Shown here piece after piece: positions 1 to 8,899 of a DNA stretch of 64,000 bases. A model generated the notes under the pieces. The model was given only the letters and a program-made list of their open reading frames with translations. It did not search any database and was not told the origin of the DNA. Each line of letters opens with the position of its first letter. The first letter of the stretch is position 1. This DNA comes from Cognatiyoonia koreensis. GTDB taxonomy: Bacteria; Pseudomonadota; Alphaproteobacteria; Rhodobacterales; Rhodobacteraceae. The position numbers and the translations under genes were made by a program. The stretch is taken from NCBI RefSeq assembly GCF_900109295.1, contig NZ_FOIZ01000002.1, forward strand, positions 496,001 to 560,000, read 5' to 3'.

Positions 1-135
1 CGGCTGCAAGCCTTTGTGGTTGACCATGCCAGCGGCTTTGTCGAGCTTGAGGTCAACCCGCTGATCTGCACCCCGCAATTCGCCATCGCCGCAGACGCGC
101 TTTGGAGCCAATCCATGCCGGAGGAAGACACATGA
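1..135 (+). CDS. Acyl-CoA synthetase (NDP-forming type), C-terminal fragment
   Basis: The window opens inside a reading frame whose last 44 residues are visible; it ends at TGA (133-135). The stretch VELEVNPLICTP matches the conserved C-terminal strand of ATP-grasp domains in NDP-forming acetyl/acyl-CoA synthetases, where an E-x-NP-L motif helps bind ATP and Mg. The stop overlaps the ATG of the following caiD-like hydratase (ATGA), so the two genes are translationally coupled. An acid-CoA ligase next to a CaiD-type hydratase fits carnitine/crotonobetaine or related acid catabolism. The substrate cannot be read from this fragment, and most of the gene lies upstream of the window. Confidence 0.6.
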   Translation, partial: RLQAFVVDHASGFVELEVNPLICTPQFAIAADALWSQSMPEEDT

Positions 136-914
136 CAAATCCAATCAAGACACAGCGCGATGGTGCGATCCTTCAGGTCACACTGGACCGTCCGAAGGCC
201 AACGCCATCGACTTGCAAACATCCCGCCGGATGGGCGATGTCTTTGCCAAATTTCGCGATGATCCGGATTTGCGCGTCGCCGTTATCACCGGCGCGGGTG
301 AAAAGTTCTTTTGCCCCGGTTGGGATCTGAAAGCGGCCAATGATGGCGATGCGGTAGATGGCGATTATGGAGTGGGCGGCTTTGGCGGATTGCAGGAATT
401 GCGCGGCATGAACAAGCCGGTGATCGCCGCAGTCAATGGCATTTGTTGTGGTGGTGGTCTGGAATTGGCGCTGGCGGCCGACATCATCCTTGCCGCGGAC
501 CACGCGACATTTGCGCTGCCGGAAATACGGTCGGGCACCGTCGCGGATGCTGCCAGCGTCAAACTGCCCAAACGTATCCCTTATCATATTGCCATGGAAC
601 TGCTGCTGACGGGGCGCTGGTTCGACGCACAAGAAGCCCATCTCTGGGGGATTGTGAACCATATCCATCCTGCGGCCGATCTGATGCATGCTGCCCGCGC
701 GATGGCCGATCTGATCGCGTCGGGTCCACCGCTTGTCTATGCCGCCATCAAGGAAATCGTGCGCGATGCCGAAGACAGCAAGTTTCAGGATGCGATGAAC
801 CGGATCACGAAGCGGCAGCTTGCCAGTGTGGATACGCTTTATTCCAGCGATGATCAGGCCGAAGGCGCCCGCGCCTTTGCCGAAAAACGCGATCCGGTCT
901 GGAAGGGGCGCTAG
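132..914 (+). CDS. caiD: Enoyl-CoA hydratase family, carnitinyl-CoA dehydratase (CaiD-like)
   Basis: A 260-residue crotonase-fold enzyme, the usual length for CaiD. Family features visible are the oxyanion-hole segments GAGEKFFCPGWDLKA and GICCGGGLELALAADI, and the active-site stretch LPEIRSGTVADAA. CaiD interconverts crotonobetainyl-CoA and L-carnitinyl-CoA. The C-P-G-W-D-L segment and the upstream CoA ligase favour CaiD over a beta-oxidation hydratase, but substrate assignment within crotonases is uncertain. An in-frame TTG at 102 is possible; ATG 132 is preferred because it overlaps the stop of the preceding gene. The 3' end overlaps the convergent methyltransferase gene by 4 bp. Confidence 0.8.
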   Translation: MTNPIKTQRDGAILQVTLDRPKANAIDLQTSRRMGDVFAKFRDDPDLRVAVITGAGEKFFCPGWDLKAANDGDAVDGDYGVGGFGGLQELRGMNKPVIAAVNGICCGGGLELALAADIILAADHATFALPEIRSGTVADAASVKLPKRIPYHIAMELLLTGRWFDAQEAHLWGIVNHIHPAADLMHAARAMADLIASGPPLVYAAIKEIVRDAEDSKFQDAMNRITKRQLASVDTLYSSDDQAEGARAFAEKRDPVWKGR

Positions 915-1540
915 ACCTTGGTGAAGGTCACGATCCGCGCCAGGTCCTGTCGATTCGGGGCGGCGGCGCGATCATCATAGATGCGCACGTCATGCGTTCT
1001 TAGATCCGCGATTTGTCCGGCCAATCCTTCAAATCCTGCAGCGAAGTCGGCGGCTTCGTGATGCTTTAGATTGACGGAGAGGGCGAAAACCGCTGCTGGT
1101 CGCGTGATATTCAGCAGCGGCAAAAGACCTTCGAATCCGACGTGTCCATGCGTAAAGGTTCCTGCACTGATGATACCGGCGTAATCCTCAGCACTGCCGC
1201 TGATCGGTTTCGTTACATCGGCCACCAGAATATTGCGATAAATCTGCTTGTTGCGCGCGACGTCCAGCATATCGACCGACAGATCAAGCGCGTCGATCGG
1301 GGTGACCCCCACACGGGCAAGCTGTTCTGCCACCAGCCCCGTACCGGCCCCGACATCCAGCACCGGACCTTTGCCGCCAGCCGCGACAAACGCGCGTGCG
1401 ACGACGTTGGGCAGTTGATACCCCTGTGAATCGCTGAAGCCGACATCGTAACTGTGCGCCCAATTTTCATAGAGCGCAGTGACATCCTGCGCTGTTTTCA
1501 GCGCATAGGCGTCATCCAGATTTGGCGTTTTTTCGGACAT
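911..1540 (-). CDS. Class I SAM-dependent methyltransferase
   Basis: A 209-residue Rossmann-fold methyltransferase. Motif I, VLDVGAGTGLVAEQL, lies near residues 60-74, and an acidic strand end (IDALDLSVDML) that would contact the SAM ribose follows. The N-terminal YENWAHSYD segment resembles small-molecule methyltransferases of the UbiE/methyltransf_11 or _25 type. The substrate cannot be determined. The gene is divergent from the SDR gene starting at 1596 (55 bp apart) and convergent with caiD. No signal peptide or membrane segment is present, so it should be cytoplasmic. Confidence 0.75.
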   Translation of the reverse strand: MSEKTPNLDDAYALKTAQDVTALYENWAHSYDVGFSDSQGYQLPNVVARAFVAAGGKGPVLDVGAGTGLVAEQLARVGVTPIDALDLSVDMLDVARNKQIYRNILVADVTKPISGSAEDYAGIISAGTFTHGHVGFEGLLPLLNITRPAAVFALSVNLKHHEAADFAAGFEGLAGQIADLRTHDVRIYDDRAAAPNRQDLARIVTFTKV

Positions 1541-1595
1541 GGCAGAAATCTATCACGCCCTTGCGCTTGCGCAATCCGTCCTGCACCTATGCGCC

Positions 1596-2459
1596 ATGGA
1601 AAATACACTTCTTTCGTTCGGGCACGGCTATTCGGCCAAGGCGCTTTCGCGGCTGCTGCTGCCGCAAGACTGGCGTGTGATCGGCACAACGCGCAGCGAG
1701 GACAAGCTGGCGTCGCTGATGCAAAGCGGGATTGAACCGCGCATCTGGCCGGGTGCCGATATGACCCCAGCCCTGAATGCCGCGACCCATATTCTTGTGT
1801 CAGCGTCCCCCGATGACGACGGTGATCCGGTTCTTGCAGCACTGCGTGATGAGATCGCCGCGCGGGCGGATCAGTTCGCATGGGTCGGATATCTGTCCAC
1901 CACTGGTGTTTACGGCGATCATGATGGCGATTGGGTGGACGAGAGTACCCCGCTGACGCCCACGACCAAGCGCGGCAAGGCGCGCGCGGACGCCGAAGCA
2001 CAATGGGCTGCCATTCCGGGCCTGCCGCTTCATATCTTTCGCCTTGCGGGCATCTATGGGCCGGGTCGCGGACCGTTTTCAAAGGTGCGAAACGGCACCG
2101 CCCGGCGGATCATCAAGCAAGGTCAGGTGTTCAGCCGCACCCATGTATCCGATATCGCGCGCGTGTTGGAAGCCTCGATCAGGAAACCCAATCCGGGGGC
2201 GGCCTACAACGTCTGCGACGATGATCCCGCACCCCCACAAGATGTCATTGCCTATGCTGCGGAACTGCTGGGCTTGCCCGTTCCCGAAGCAGTGGATTTC
2301 GAGTCCGCGGATATGTCCCCGATGGCTCGCAGTTTTTATGCTGAAAGCAAGAAGGTGCGAAACGACCGGATCAAGGATGAACTGGGGGTCAGGTTGCTGT
2401 TTCCGGACTATCGGTCCGGATTACAGGCGCTGTTGGCTGCGGAAGAAAGCGCCGGATAA
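1596..2459 (+). CDS. NAD(P)-binding SDR/epimerase-like protein (YeeZ type)
   Basis: A 287-residue atypical short-chain dehydrogenase. It opens with LLSFGHGYSAKALSRLL, a degenerate Gly-rich nucleotide loop typical of YeeZ/YlbE-type proteins. A YLSTTGVYGDHDGDWVDE segment near residue 100 carries the epimerase-like Thr-Thr-Gly-Val-Tyr signature, and FRLAGIYGPGRGP follows. The frame is open back to 1539, but ATG 1596 is the natural start because the Rossmann strand begins there. The last 71 bp overlap the convergent membrane-protein gene. The physiological substrate is unknown. Confidence 0.75.
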   Translation: MENTLLSFGHGYSAKALSRLLLPQDWRVIGTTRSEDKLASLMQSGIEPRIWPGADMTPALNAATHILVSASPDDDGDPVLAALRDEIAARADQFAWVGYLSTTGVYGDHDGDWVDESTPLTPTTKRGKARADAEAQWAAIPGLPLHIFRLAGIYGPGRGPFSKVRNGTARRIIKQGQVFSRTHVSDIARVLEASIRKPNPGAAYNVCDDDPAPPQDVIAYAAELLGLPVPEAVDFESADMSPMARSFYAESKKVRNDRIKDELGVRLLFPDYRSGLQALLAAEESAG

Positions 2460-3078
2460 GCCACGCCAGCGCGGCAAAGCCCAAGAGGAACACGATCGCT
2501 ACGCCGAAATTACTGGCATAGAACACCACCCGATCATCGAAGGTCAGATTGTTCAGGAACGGATAAGGCAATCCGGTGGTGACTGTTCCGCGCGGCGTGT
2601 CGTTCATGCGTTGCAAAACAAGTTCGCCCCACACAACGTAGATAGAGATCACGCCGAACAACCAGCCAAGTGCCGCAAACGGCCTGCGAAAACTGCGGTG
2701 GATGAACAAGGCGTCGATCCATTGCAGCAACGGTCCGGCAAGATGCAGGTACAATTCCAGATAGAGCGGCCCGATCTGCCCGTCGCTGGTCACGGACGCG
2801 GGGTCCGCGAAGAACAACCGCCAGTAAAGAAAGACGACCATTGCATTAATGACGGCAGTCATCGACACCATCCCATCAAAGCGGCGCGTCGTGCGTCCTT
2901 CTTCGCGCGCCATCATGCGGCTGGCACAGAAGAACGACAGGAACAGCGCCCAGACCGTCAGATACCGGAACGGTCCCGCGAATTCGCCGTAATCCCCCAT
3001 GACGATCATGCGCAGACAATAGCCCGCGGCCAAAAGAAACACGATCCAACGGTAGAGGCGAACGGGGTAGGTAGACAT
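2389..3078 (-). CDS. Six-helix integral membrane protein (Pr6Pr / FAR-17a-like)
   Basis: A 229-residue hydrophobic protein with about six predicted transmembrane helices (roughly residues 10-27, 38-55, 67-85, 104-125, 133-150 and 180-205). Conserved-looking polar residues occur in helix segments (FRYLTVW, LYLELYLHLAGPLLQWID, SIYVVWGE), a pattern I associate with the Pr6Pr/FAR-17a family of small membrane proteins. No enzymatic role is established for the bacterial members. The frame is open to 3231, but ATG 3078 gives the expected cytoplasmic N-terminus. Its 3' end overlaps the SDR gene tail-to-tail by 71 bp. Confidence 0.6.
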   Translation of the reverse strand: MSTYPVRLYRWIVFLLAAGYCLRMIVMGDYGEFAGPFRYLTVWALFLSFFCASRMMAREEGRTTRRFDGMVSMTAVINAMVVFLYWRLFFADPASVTSDGQIGPLYLELYLHLAGPLLQWIDALFIHRSFRRPFAALGWLFGVISIYVVWGELVLQRMNDTPRGTVTTGLPYPFLNNLTFDDRVVFYASNFGVAIVFLLGFAALAWLIRRFLPQPTAPVIRTDSPETAT

Positions 3079-3262
3079 GGCCGCAGACTGCGTCAGCGCG
3101 TACTGTTTCGTCCAGACTGACGATACGTCAGTCCGCGCATTTGGATCGCTGAAGAGGTCATCTGCCGATGAAACGGCACTGCTTTGCCATATCCGCGCAA
3201 TGGGCCTTGTAGCGCTGGGTCTGCACCACATATCAAAGCCAAGTTTGTCAAAAGGAATACCG

Positions 3263-4033
3263 ATGCGCCAACGCGTTGCCAGTCTGCTTGAAACATCCTG
3301 GGTCCGTTACGGGATCCTAGGGGTTATTCTGTTCAACGCGGCGATCCTTGGGCTGGAAACGTCCAAGCCTGTGATGGCGGTTGCCGGGGATTTGATCCTG
3401 TTTCTTGACGCGCTTTGTCTTGCGATCTTTGTGGTCGAGCTGCTGGCAAAGTTCTTTGCCTACCGGCTGTCGTTCTTCCGTAACGGGTGGAACGTCTTTG
3501 ATTTCGTGATTGTCGGCATCTCGCTTTTGCCCAGCGCGGGTGGATTGTCGGTCCTGCGGGCATTGCGCATTTTGCGCCTGTTGCGCGTGGTGTCTGTCGC
3601 ACCGTCATTGCGCCGCGTGGTCGAAGGTTTCGTGACCGCGCTTCCCGGTATGGGTTCGGTTTTCGTGCTGATGGGCATGATGTTTTACATCGGGGCCGTT
3701 ATGGCCACCAAGCTGTTCGGCGACAGCTTTCCCGATTGGTTCGGCACATTGGGCGACAGCGGCTATACACTGTTCCAGATCATGACGCTGGAAAGCTGGT
3801 CCATGGGGATCGTGCGCCCGGTGATGGAGGTCTATCCGTACGCTTGGGCCTTCTTCGTGCCTTTTATCCTTGTGACGACATTCGCGGTCGTGAACCTGTT
3901 GGTTGGTCTCATCGTCAATTCGATGCAGGATGCCCATCACGCAGAAGACAACGCCAATACGGACGCCTACCGGGACGAAGTGCTGGCCAAGCTTGATGCG
4001 ATTGAGCAGCGGTTGGATCGTTTGGGGCGGTGA
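3263..4033 (+). CDS. Voltage-gated sodium channel, NaChBac/BacNav family
   Basis: A 256-residue six-transmembrane channel subunit expected to form a homotetramer in the inner membrane. The S4 voltage sensor is clear: Arg99, Arg102, Arg105 and Arg108 at three-residue spacing within VLRALRILRLLRVV. The pore loop carries TLESWSM at 175-181, the selectivity-filter motif of sodium-selective bacterial channels (NaChBac has TLESWAS). A charged helix at residues 235-256 (EVLAKLDAIEQRLDRLGR) is the C-terminal coiled coil that assembles tetramers. ATG 3263 is preceded by AAAGGA, and an upstream extension to 3077 is unlikely. Such channels in marine bacteria are linked to sodium homeostasis, motility or pH response. 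Confidence 0.9.
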   Translation: MRQRVASLLETSWVRYGILGVILFNAAILGLETSKPVMAVAGDLILFLDALCLAIFVVELLAKFFAYRLSFFRNGWNVFDFVIVGISLLPSAGGLSVLRALRILRLLRVVSVAPSLRRVVEGFVTALPGMGSVFVLMGMMFYIGAVMATKLFGDSFPDWFGTLGDSGYTLFQIMTLESWSMGIVRPVMEVYPYAWAFFVPFILVTTFAVVNLLVGLIVNSMQDAHHAEDNANTDAYRDEVLAKLDAIEQRLDRLGR

Positions 4034-4094
4034 AGTTTGCTTATGCGGTCATTGCATGACTGCCGGAACATTTCTCGGATCGCCGGACGGGAAG

Positions 4095-4121
4095 CTGAAA
4101 CATGCCTTCTTATGTTTTCAG
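4095..4121. terminator. Weak hairpin between the convergent channel and dxs genes
   Basis: An imperfect inverted repeat (CTGAAACAT, 8-nt loop, ATGTTTTCAG, one bulged base) lies in the 149-bp gap between two converging genes. It lacks a clear U-tract on either strand, so intrinsic termination is only a possibility. Nothing else is recognisable in this gap. Confidence 0.25.
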
Positions 4122-4182
4122 TTGCACGGTCCGCAGACCCGCGTTGTACCGGCCAAACTTCCGTTAGAAGCGCCCAACAGGC

Positions 4183-6096
4183 CTAGGCCCGCTTTCCCAT
4201 TGTTACGACACCCATCACCTCGAGCACCTTCGCTTCGATATGTTCGGCGTTCAGTCCGGCGACTGCGTACATGTCGCGCGGGTTGGCCTGATCGATGAAG
4301 ATATCCGGCAGGACCATGGACCGGAATTTCAGGCCGTGATCGAACACGCCTTCGTCGGCGAGGAGTTGCGCCACATGGCTGCCGAAACCGCCGACTGCGC
4401 CTTCTTCGATGGTGATCAACGCCTCGTGCTCTGATGCGAGTTTGAGGATCAGTTCGCGATCGAGCGGTTTGGCAAAGCGGGCGTCCGCGATGGTCGGGGT
4501 GATCCCTTTCGCGGCAAGCGATTCGCAGGCTGCTTCGACTTCTTGCAGACGTGTCCCGAATGACAGGATTGCTACTTGCTTGCCTTCGCGGATCATGCGG
4601 CCCTTGCCGATTTCCAAAGGTGTGGCGTCAACCGGGATATCAACGCCGACGCCTTCACCACGTGGAAAGCGGAACGCGATTGGGCCGTCGTCGTGCTGTG
4701 CTGCGGTGGCGACCATATGCACAAGCTCGGCCTCGTCCGCTGCGGCCATCACGACGAATCCGGGCAGGTTCGCCAAGTAGGCGACATCAAATGCGCCTGC
4801 ATGGGTCGCACCGTCTGCGCCAACCAGACCGGCGCGGTCTATGGCAAAGCGCACCGGAAGCCGCTGGATTGCCACATCGTGTACGACCTGATCATAGCCA
4901 CGCTGTAGGAACGTCGAATAGAGCGCACAGAACGGACGCATCCCGCCAGCGGCAAGACCCGCGCTGAATGTCACGGCGTGTTGTTCAGCAATACCGACGT
5001 CAAAACAGCGCGAGGCGTAGCGTTCCATGAACTTGTTCAGCCCCGTACCATCGGGCATCGCCGCTGTGACAGCGCAGATGCGGCTGTCTTCGGCTGCGTG
5101 TTTCAGAAGACTTTCGGCAAAGACAGAGGTGTAGGACGGCGCATTGCTTTTCGCTTTTTGCTGTTCGCCTGTTACGACGTCAAATTTACCGGTCGCGTGT
5201 CCACGATCACGGGCAGCCTCTGCCGGAGCGTAGCCTTTACCCTTTTTTGTAATCGCGTGGATCAGGATCGGGCCAGTGGCCCGTGCCTTGACGGTGCGCA
5301 GCACCGACAGCAGTTGTTCCATGTCGTGACCGTCAATGGGGCCGAGATAGCTGAATCCCAATTCCTCGAAAAGGGTGCCGCCGACGGTCATGTGCTTGAC
5401 CATGTCCTTGGCGCGTTTGGCACCTTCGCGGAGAGGTTCGGGCAGCAGGGAAATTGCACCCTTGGCGGCGGCTTTCAATTCCTGAAACGGCTCGCCTGCG
5501 TAAAGACGCGACAGATAGGACGACATCGCTCCGACAGGGGGTGCGATCGACATATCGTTATCGTTGAGGATCACGATCAGCCGCTTGCCCAGATGGCCTG
5601 CGTTATTCATCGCCTCATAAGCCATGCCCGCCGACATCGCGCCGTCACCGATTACCGCAATTGCATCACCGCCCTGCCCGCCAAGGTCACGCGCAACCGA
5701 AAAGCCCAGTGCCGCCGAGATCGACGTGCTGGAATGGGCGGCGCCAAAGCAATCGTATTCGCTTTCGCTGCGCTTTGTGAAACCGGACAAACCATCCTTC
5801 ATCCGCAGGGTGCGGATGCGGTCGCGCCGTCCAGTCAGGATCTTGTGCGGATAGCACTGGTGTGACACGTCCCAGATGATCTTGTCCTTGGGCGCGTCAA
5901 AGACTGCATGCAAGGCTACGGTCAGTTCGACAACGCCAAGACCCGCACCCAAGTGACCGCCTGTCTCGGAGACGGCAGAGATCGTCTCGGCCCGCACGTC
6001 GTCGGCCAGCTGGTGCAACTCTGCATCGGTCAGAACTTTCATGTCTGCCGGCACAGTCACACGATCCAGAATGGGTGTTTTGGGACGCTCAGCCAT
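4183..6096 (-). CDS. dxs: 1-deoxy-D-xylulose-5-phosphate synthase
   Basis: A 637-residue thiamine-diphosphate enzyme that condenses pyruvate and glyceraldehyde 3-phosphate to DXP, the entry step of the MEP isoprenoid pathway. The ThDP/Mg motif begins with [18 protein letters not shown] at about 150-167. The central pyrimidine domain has [15 protein letters not shown] with the catalytic Glu, and the C-terminal transketolase domain is complete. ATG 6096 (MAERPKTP) is preferred over the in-frame extension to 6168 because family alignments start here. The gene is 10 bp downstream of ispA and closes a four-gene operon. Confidence 0.95.
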   Translation of the reverse strand: MAERPKTPILDRVTVPADMKVLTDAELHQLADDVRAETISAVSETGGHLGAGLGVVELTVALHAVFDAPKDKIIWDVSHQCYPHKILTGRRDRIRTLRMKDGLSGFTKRSESEYDCFGAAHSSTSISAALGFSVARDLGGQGGDAIAVIGDGAMSAGMAYEAMNNAGHLGKRLIVILNDNDMSIAPPVGAMSSYLSRLYAGEPFQELKAAAKGAISLLPEPLREGAKRAKDMVKHMTVGGTLFEELGFSYLGPIDGHDMEQLLSVLRTVKARATGPILIHAITKKGKGYAPAEAARDRGHATGKFDVVTGEQQKAKSNAPSYTSVFAESLLKHAAEDSRICAVTAAMPDGTGLNKFMERYASRCFDVGIAEQHAVTFSAGLAAGGMRPFCALYSTFLQRGYDQVVHDVAIQRLPVRFAIDRAGLVGADGATHAGAFDVAYLANLPGFVVMAAADEAELVHMVATAAQHDDGPIAFRFPRGEGVGVDIPVDATPLEIGKGRMIREGKQVAILSFGTRLQEVEAACESLAAKGITPTIADARFAKPLDRELILKLASEHEALITIEEGAVGGFGSHVAQLLADEGVFDHGLKFRSMVLPDIFIDQANPRDMYAVAGLNAEHIEAKVLEVMGVVTMGKRA

Positions 6097-6106
6097 GAGG
6101 TGGCTC

Positions 6107-6979
6107 CTACTTCTTGCGGTGCAGAACGAACTGCGCCGCCGCGCGGAGTGTATCCGCATCTTTGCCATAAGGACTTAGCGCATCTTGCGCTGATTCCACC
6201 AGTTCCGCTGCGCGACGCTTCGCCCCATCAAGACCAAGAAGCGAAACAAAAGTGGCCTTTCCGGCGGCTTCGTCTTTGGATACGGCCTTGCCGACGGTCG
6301 CGGCGTCGCCTTCGACATCCAAAATGTCATCAGTGATCTGGAACGCGAGGCCGAGGGCGTCGCCATAGGTGCGCAAGGGTGTCAGTGACGCGTCAGCGAT
6401 GATTGGCCCGACGAGACATGACCAAGTGATAAGCTCCCCAGTCTTGCCTTTTTGCAGCGCCATGATGCCGTCGAGGTCGAGCGGGTCTGCAGCGCTTTCG
6501 GCTGCGATGTCGGCGGCCTGACCCCCGACCATGCCTTGCCCACCGGCGGCCCGCGCCAAGGACCAGAGCAAGGCAACTTGAGTCTTTTCCGAGAAATCGG
6601 CGCGCGCCAGCAGTTCGAATGCTTTGGCATGCAATGCGTCCCCCGCGAGGACGGCTGTTGCTTCGTCCCATTTCTTGTGGACAGTCGGTTGGCCCCGTCG
6701 CAGATCGTCGTCATCCATGCAAGGCAGGTCGTCATGCACAAGGGAGTAAGCGTGCAAGCATTCGATCGCCGCCGCTGGCATGACCGCCTGCAATGCGGGC
6801 ACACCGTGCAGACGCGCGCTTTCCATCGCAAGAAAGCCGCGCAGACCTTTCCCACCAACGACCGCGTAGCGCATTGCTTCGCCCAAGGTGACATTCAACG
6901 GTGTGTGTATCTCTGCTGCAAGAAATGACTGAACCGCAGTTGCTGCATCGGCCAAAGCAGCCTCGAAGTTCCTAGCCAT
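6107..6979 (-). CDS. ispA: Farnesyl/geranyl diphosphate synthase
   Basis: A 290-residue trans-isoprenyl diphosphate synthase. The first Asp-rich motif, [14 protein letters not shown], is at about 83-96 and the second, DDILD, at about 218. Small residues and a Tyr (HAYSLVHDD) just before the first motif fit short-chain (C15) products. It supplies farnesyl diphosphate for quinones, undecaprenyl phosphate and carotenoids. ATG 6979 overlaps the end of xseB by 8 bp, and dxs follows, so isoprenoid precursor and prenyl-chain synthesis are co-expressed. Confidence 0.93.
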   Translation of the reverse strand: MARNFEAALADAATAVQSFLAAEIHTPLNVTLGEAMRYAVVGGKGLRGFLAMESARLHGVPALQAVMPAAAIECLHAYSLVHDDLPCMDDDDLRRGQPTVHKKWDEATAVLAGDALHAKAFELLARADFSEKTQVALLWSLARAAGGQGMVGGQAADIAAESAADPLDLDGIMALQKGKTGELITWSCLVGPIIADASLTPLRTYGDALGLAFQITDDILDVEGDAATVGKAVSKDEAAGKATFVSLLGLDGAKRRAAELVESAQDALSPYGKDADTLRAAAQFVLHRKK

Positions 6980-7211
6980 CCAGCGGCGTCGTTCCGTTTG
7001 GCTGCCCATCCGGCGTTAGGGTGATCTTGGCGACTTTTTCTTCGGCTTCTTTCAGCTTCGCCTCGCAGCGCGCCTTGAGCGCAGCGCCGCGTTCGTAAAG
7101 CGCGATAGACTGATCCAGCGCGACGTCGCCGCGTTCCAGCTGGCCGACAACGGTTTCCAGCTCTTTCATCGCGTCTTCAAAACTCATCTCATCGACGTTT
7201 GGCGCGCTCAT
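6972..7211 (-). CDS. xseB: Exodeoxyribonuclease VII small subunit
   Basis: A 79-residue protein, the normal size for XseB. The family core is visible: FEDAMKELETVVGQLERGDVALDQSIALYERGAALKARCEAKL, of which the ELETVVGQLE and LYERG segments are most diagnostic. Several XseB copies bind one XseA to form the enzyme that degrades single-stranded DNA. xseA is not in this window. The gene overlaps ispA by 8 bp and the upstream deacetylase-family gene by 4 bp (ATGA). The xseB-ispA-dxs order is common in proteobacteria. Confidence 0.93.
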   Translation of the reverse strand: MSAPNVDEMSFEDAMKELETVVGQLERGDVALDQSIALYERGAALKARCEAKLKEAEEKVAKITLTPDGQPNGTTPLDG

Positions 7212-8131
7212 CCGGCAGCCTCCTTCAACACATTCACGTGCGCCCGTGCCGAGGCACCAAGCGCGGGCAAGTCATACCCGCCCTCCAACGCAGACACAAC
7301 GCGACCCTGGCAATGTTTCGCTGCCAGATCGCAAAGCTGCAGCGTCACCCAGGCAAAGTCATCGTCGACCAGGTTCAACCCCGCCAGTGGATCATCCTTA
7401 TGTGCATCAAAGCCTGCCGAGATCAGCAGGAATTCGGGAGAAAATGCATCAACTCGGGGCAGAACAACCCGTTCCATCACGTCCCGGAATGGTTTCGATC
7501 CATCCCCTTCCCGCAAAGGAACGTTCAGCACGTTGCCGACACCGGTTTCATGCGCGGCACCAGTGCCGGGATAAAGCGGCATCTGGTGCGTCGAGCAGAA
7601 CAGGATGCGGGCGTCGTCTTCGACAAGATCCTGCGTGCCGTTGCCGTGATGCACATCGAAATCAACGATAGCGATACGTTTTAGGCCGTGATGATCCAGC
7701 AGATACTTTGCGGCAATTGCCACGTTCCCGAAGAAGCAAAATCCCATCGCCGTTTCGCGCTCTGCATGATGGCCCGGGGGGCGCATGGCGACAAAAGCAT
7801 TGTCTGCTTCACCGGTCATCACCGCATCGACCGCACGGACGATGCCGCCGACGCCGCGAAATGCTGCTTCGAGCGTGCCGTCGGACATATGCGTGTCTGC
7901 ATCGAGCGCGCGCCAGCCCTGTTCCGGTGCAGCCGCGCGGATGGCGTTGATATGGGCCTGCGGGTGGGCGCGCAGGATATCGTCCTCTGAACCCTGCGGG
8001 GCCTTGAGGCGCAGCAGGTCGATGTCTTCCAAGGCGCCAAGTACGGCATCAAGCCGTGCTACCTGTTCGGGATGTCCCGGTGGCGTTACGTGGTCATAGC
8101 AGGCGGGGTGTGTGATCAGAGCGGTTGTCAT
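7208..8131 (-). CDS. Histone deacetylase-family amidohydrolase
   Basis: A 307-residue arginase/deacetylase-fold Zn enzyme. Family motifs are RPPGHHAE at 117-124 (tandem active-site His), DFDVHHGNGTQ at 157-167 (Zn ligands Asp and His), and SAGFDAHKDDPLAGL further on. Bacterial members deacetylate acetyl-lysine, acetylpolyamines or other small amides; the substrate here is unknown. It is the first gene of the operon with xseB, ispA and dxs, to which it is joined by a 4-bp overlap. A 66-bp gap separates it from petR. Confidence 0.88.
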   Translation of the reverse strand: MTTALITHPACYDHVTPPGHPEQVARLDAVLGALEDIDLLRLKAPQGSEDDILRAHPQAHINAIRAAAPEQGWRALDADTHMSDGTLEAAFRGVGGIVRAVDAVMTGEADNAFVAMRPPGHHAERETAMGFCFFGNVAIAAKYLLDHHGLKRIAIVDFDVHHGNGTQDLVEDDARILFCSTHQMPLYPGTGAAHETGVGNVLNVPLREGDGSKPFRDVMERVVLPRVDAFSPEFLLISAGFDAHKDDPLAGLNLVDDDFAWVTLQLCDLAAKHCQGRVVSALEGGYDLPALGASARAHVNVLKEAAG

Positions 8132-8197
8132 ACGTCCAACTCATCCAATCCGGACGGAAACTGCAATGGCTATTCTGACCGCGCCATGCGGCAAACG

Positions 8198-8899
8198 TCA
8201 CTCTGGCGCGAGCATGTATCCGGCACCGCGCACGGTTTGCAGATAGCGGGGCTGTTTTGGATCGACCTCGATCTTGCGGCGCAGACGGGTGATCTGAACA
8301 TCGACAGCGCGTTCCTGAGTCTGCCCACCTGACCTGCTCAACTCCTCGACAAGGCGGGCGCGCGTCATCGCCTCGCCCGGGGACGCCGAGAAGATGCGCA
8401 TCAGCTGGCTTTCCGTGGCGGTCAACCGCACCATGTCGTCGCCATTCCACATCTCGCCACGGGCGATATCATAGCGCACAGGCCCCATATGAAGGACCTT
8501 TGGGGCAATGGGGTCCGCTTCCACCTGAGGCACGCGGCGCAGGATCGCGTTGATGCGCAATAACAGTTCTTTCGGTTCGAACGGCTTGGCAAGGTAATCA
8601 TCAGCGCCGGATTCAAGGCCTTTGATCCGGTCATCCGTTTCGCCCTTGGCGGTCAGAAGTAGGATCGGGGTCGTGATCGTCTGGCGCAGATCGCGGCACA
8701 GGGAAATTCCGTCCTCGCCCGGCATCATCACGTCCAGAACGATCAGGTCGAATTCCAGACCTGCAAGGATACGGCGGGCATGGGCCGCGTCGCGGGCCCC
8801 TGACACAAGGAACCCGTTCCGGGACAGAAACTTTTGCAGAAGTGTGCGAATACGTTCGTCATCATCGACAATCAGCAGGTGGGCATCGTCTGCAATCAT
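8198..8899 (-). CDS. petR: OmpR-family response regulator PetR
   Basis: A 233-residue two-component regulator. The receiver domain has the acidic cluster Asp12-Asp14 (VDDDER) and phosphoacceptor Asp56 (LIVLDVMMPGEDG). The C-terminal winged helix contains RLTATESQLMRIFSASPGE and ERAVDVQITRLRRKIEVDP, which carries the recognition helix. Pairing with an upstream MarR-type gene matches petP-petR of Rhodobacter capsulatus, where the genes lie by the cytochrome bc1 (pet) operon and PetR was reported as required for growth. Here no petABC is adjacent. The start overlaps the petP stop (ATGA). Confidence 0.85.
   Translation of the reverse strand: MIADDAHLLIVDDDERIRTLLQKFLSRNGFLVSGARDAAHARRILAGLEFDLIVLDVMMPGEDGISLCRDLRQTITTPILLLTAKGETDDRIKGLESGADDYLAKPFEPKELLLRINAILRRVPQVEADPIAPKVLHMGPVRYDIARGEMWNGDDMVRLTATESQLMRIFSASPGEAMTRARLVEELSRSGGQTQERAVDVQITRLRRKIEVDPKQPRYLQTVRGAGYMLAPE

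Noticed and set aside
2044-3120. 358-residue plus-strand open frame
   Set aside because: It runs antisense to the membrane protein gene and in another frame of the SDR gene. Composition is Arg/Pro/His-rich, as is typical of shadow frames in high-GC DNA.
4978-5865. 295-residue plus-strand open frame opposite dxs
   Set aside because: dxs is unmistakable on the other strand; this frame has no domain or ribosome site.
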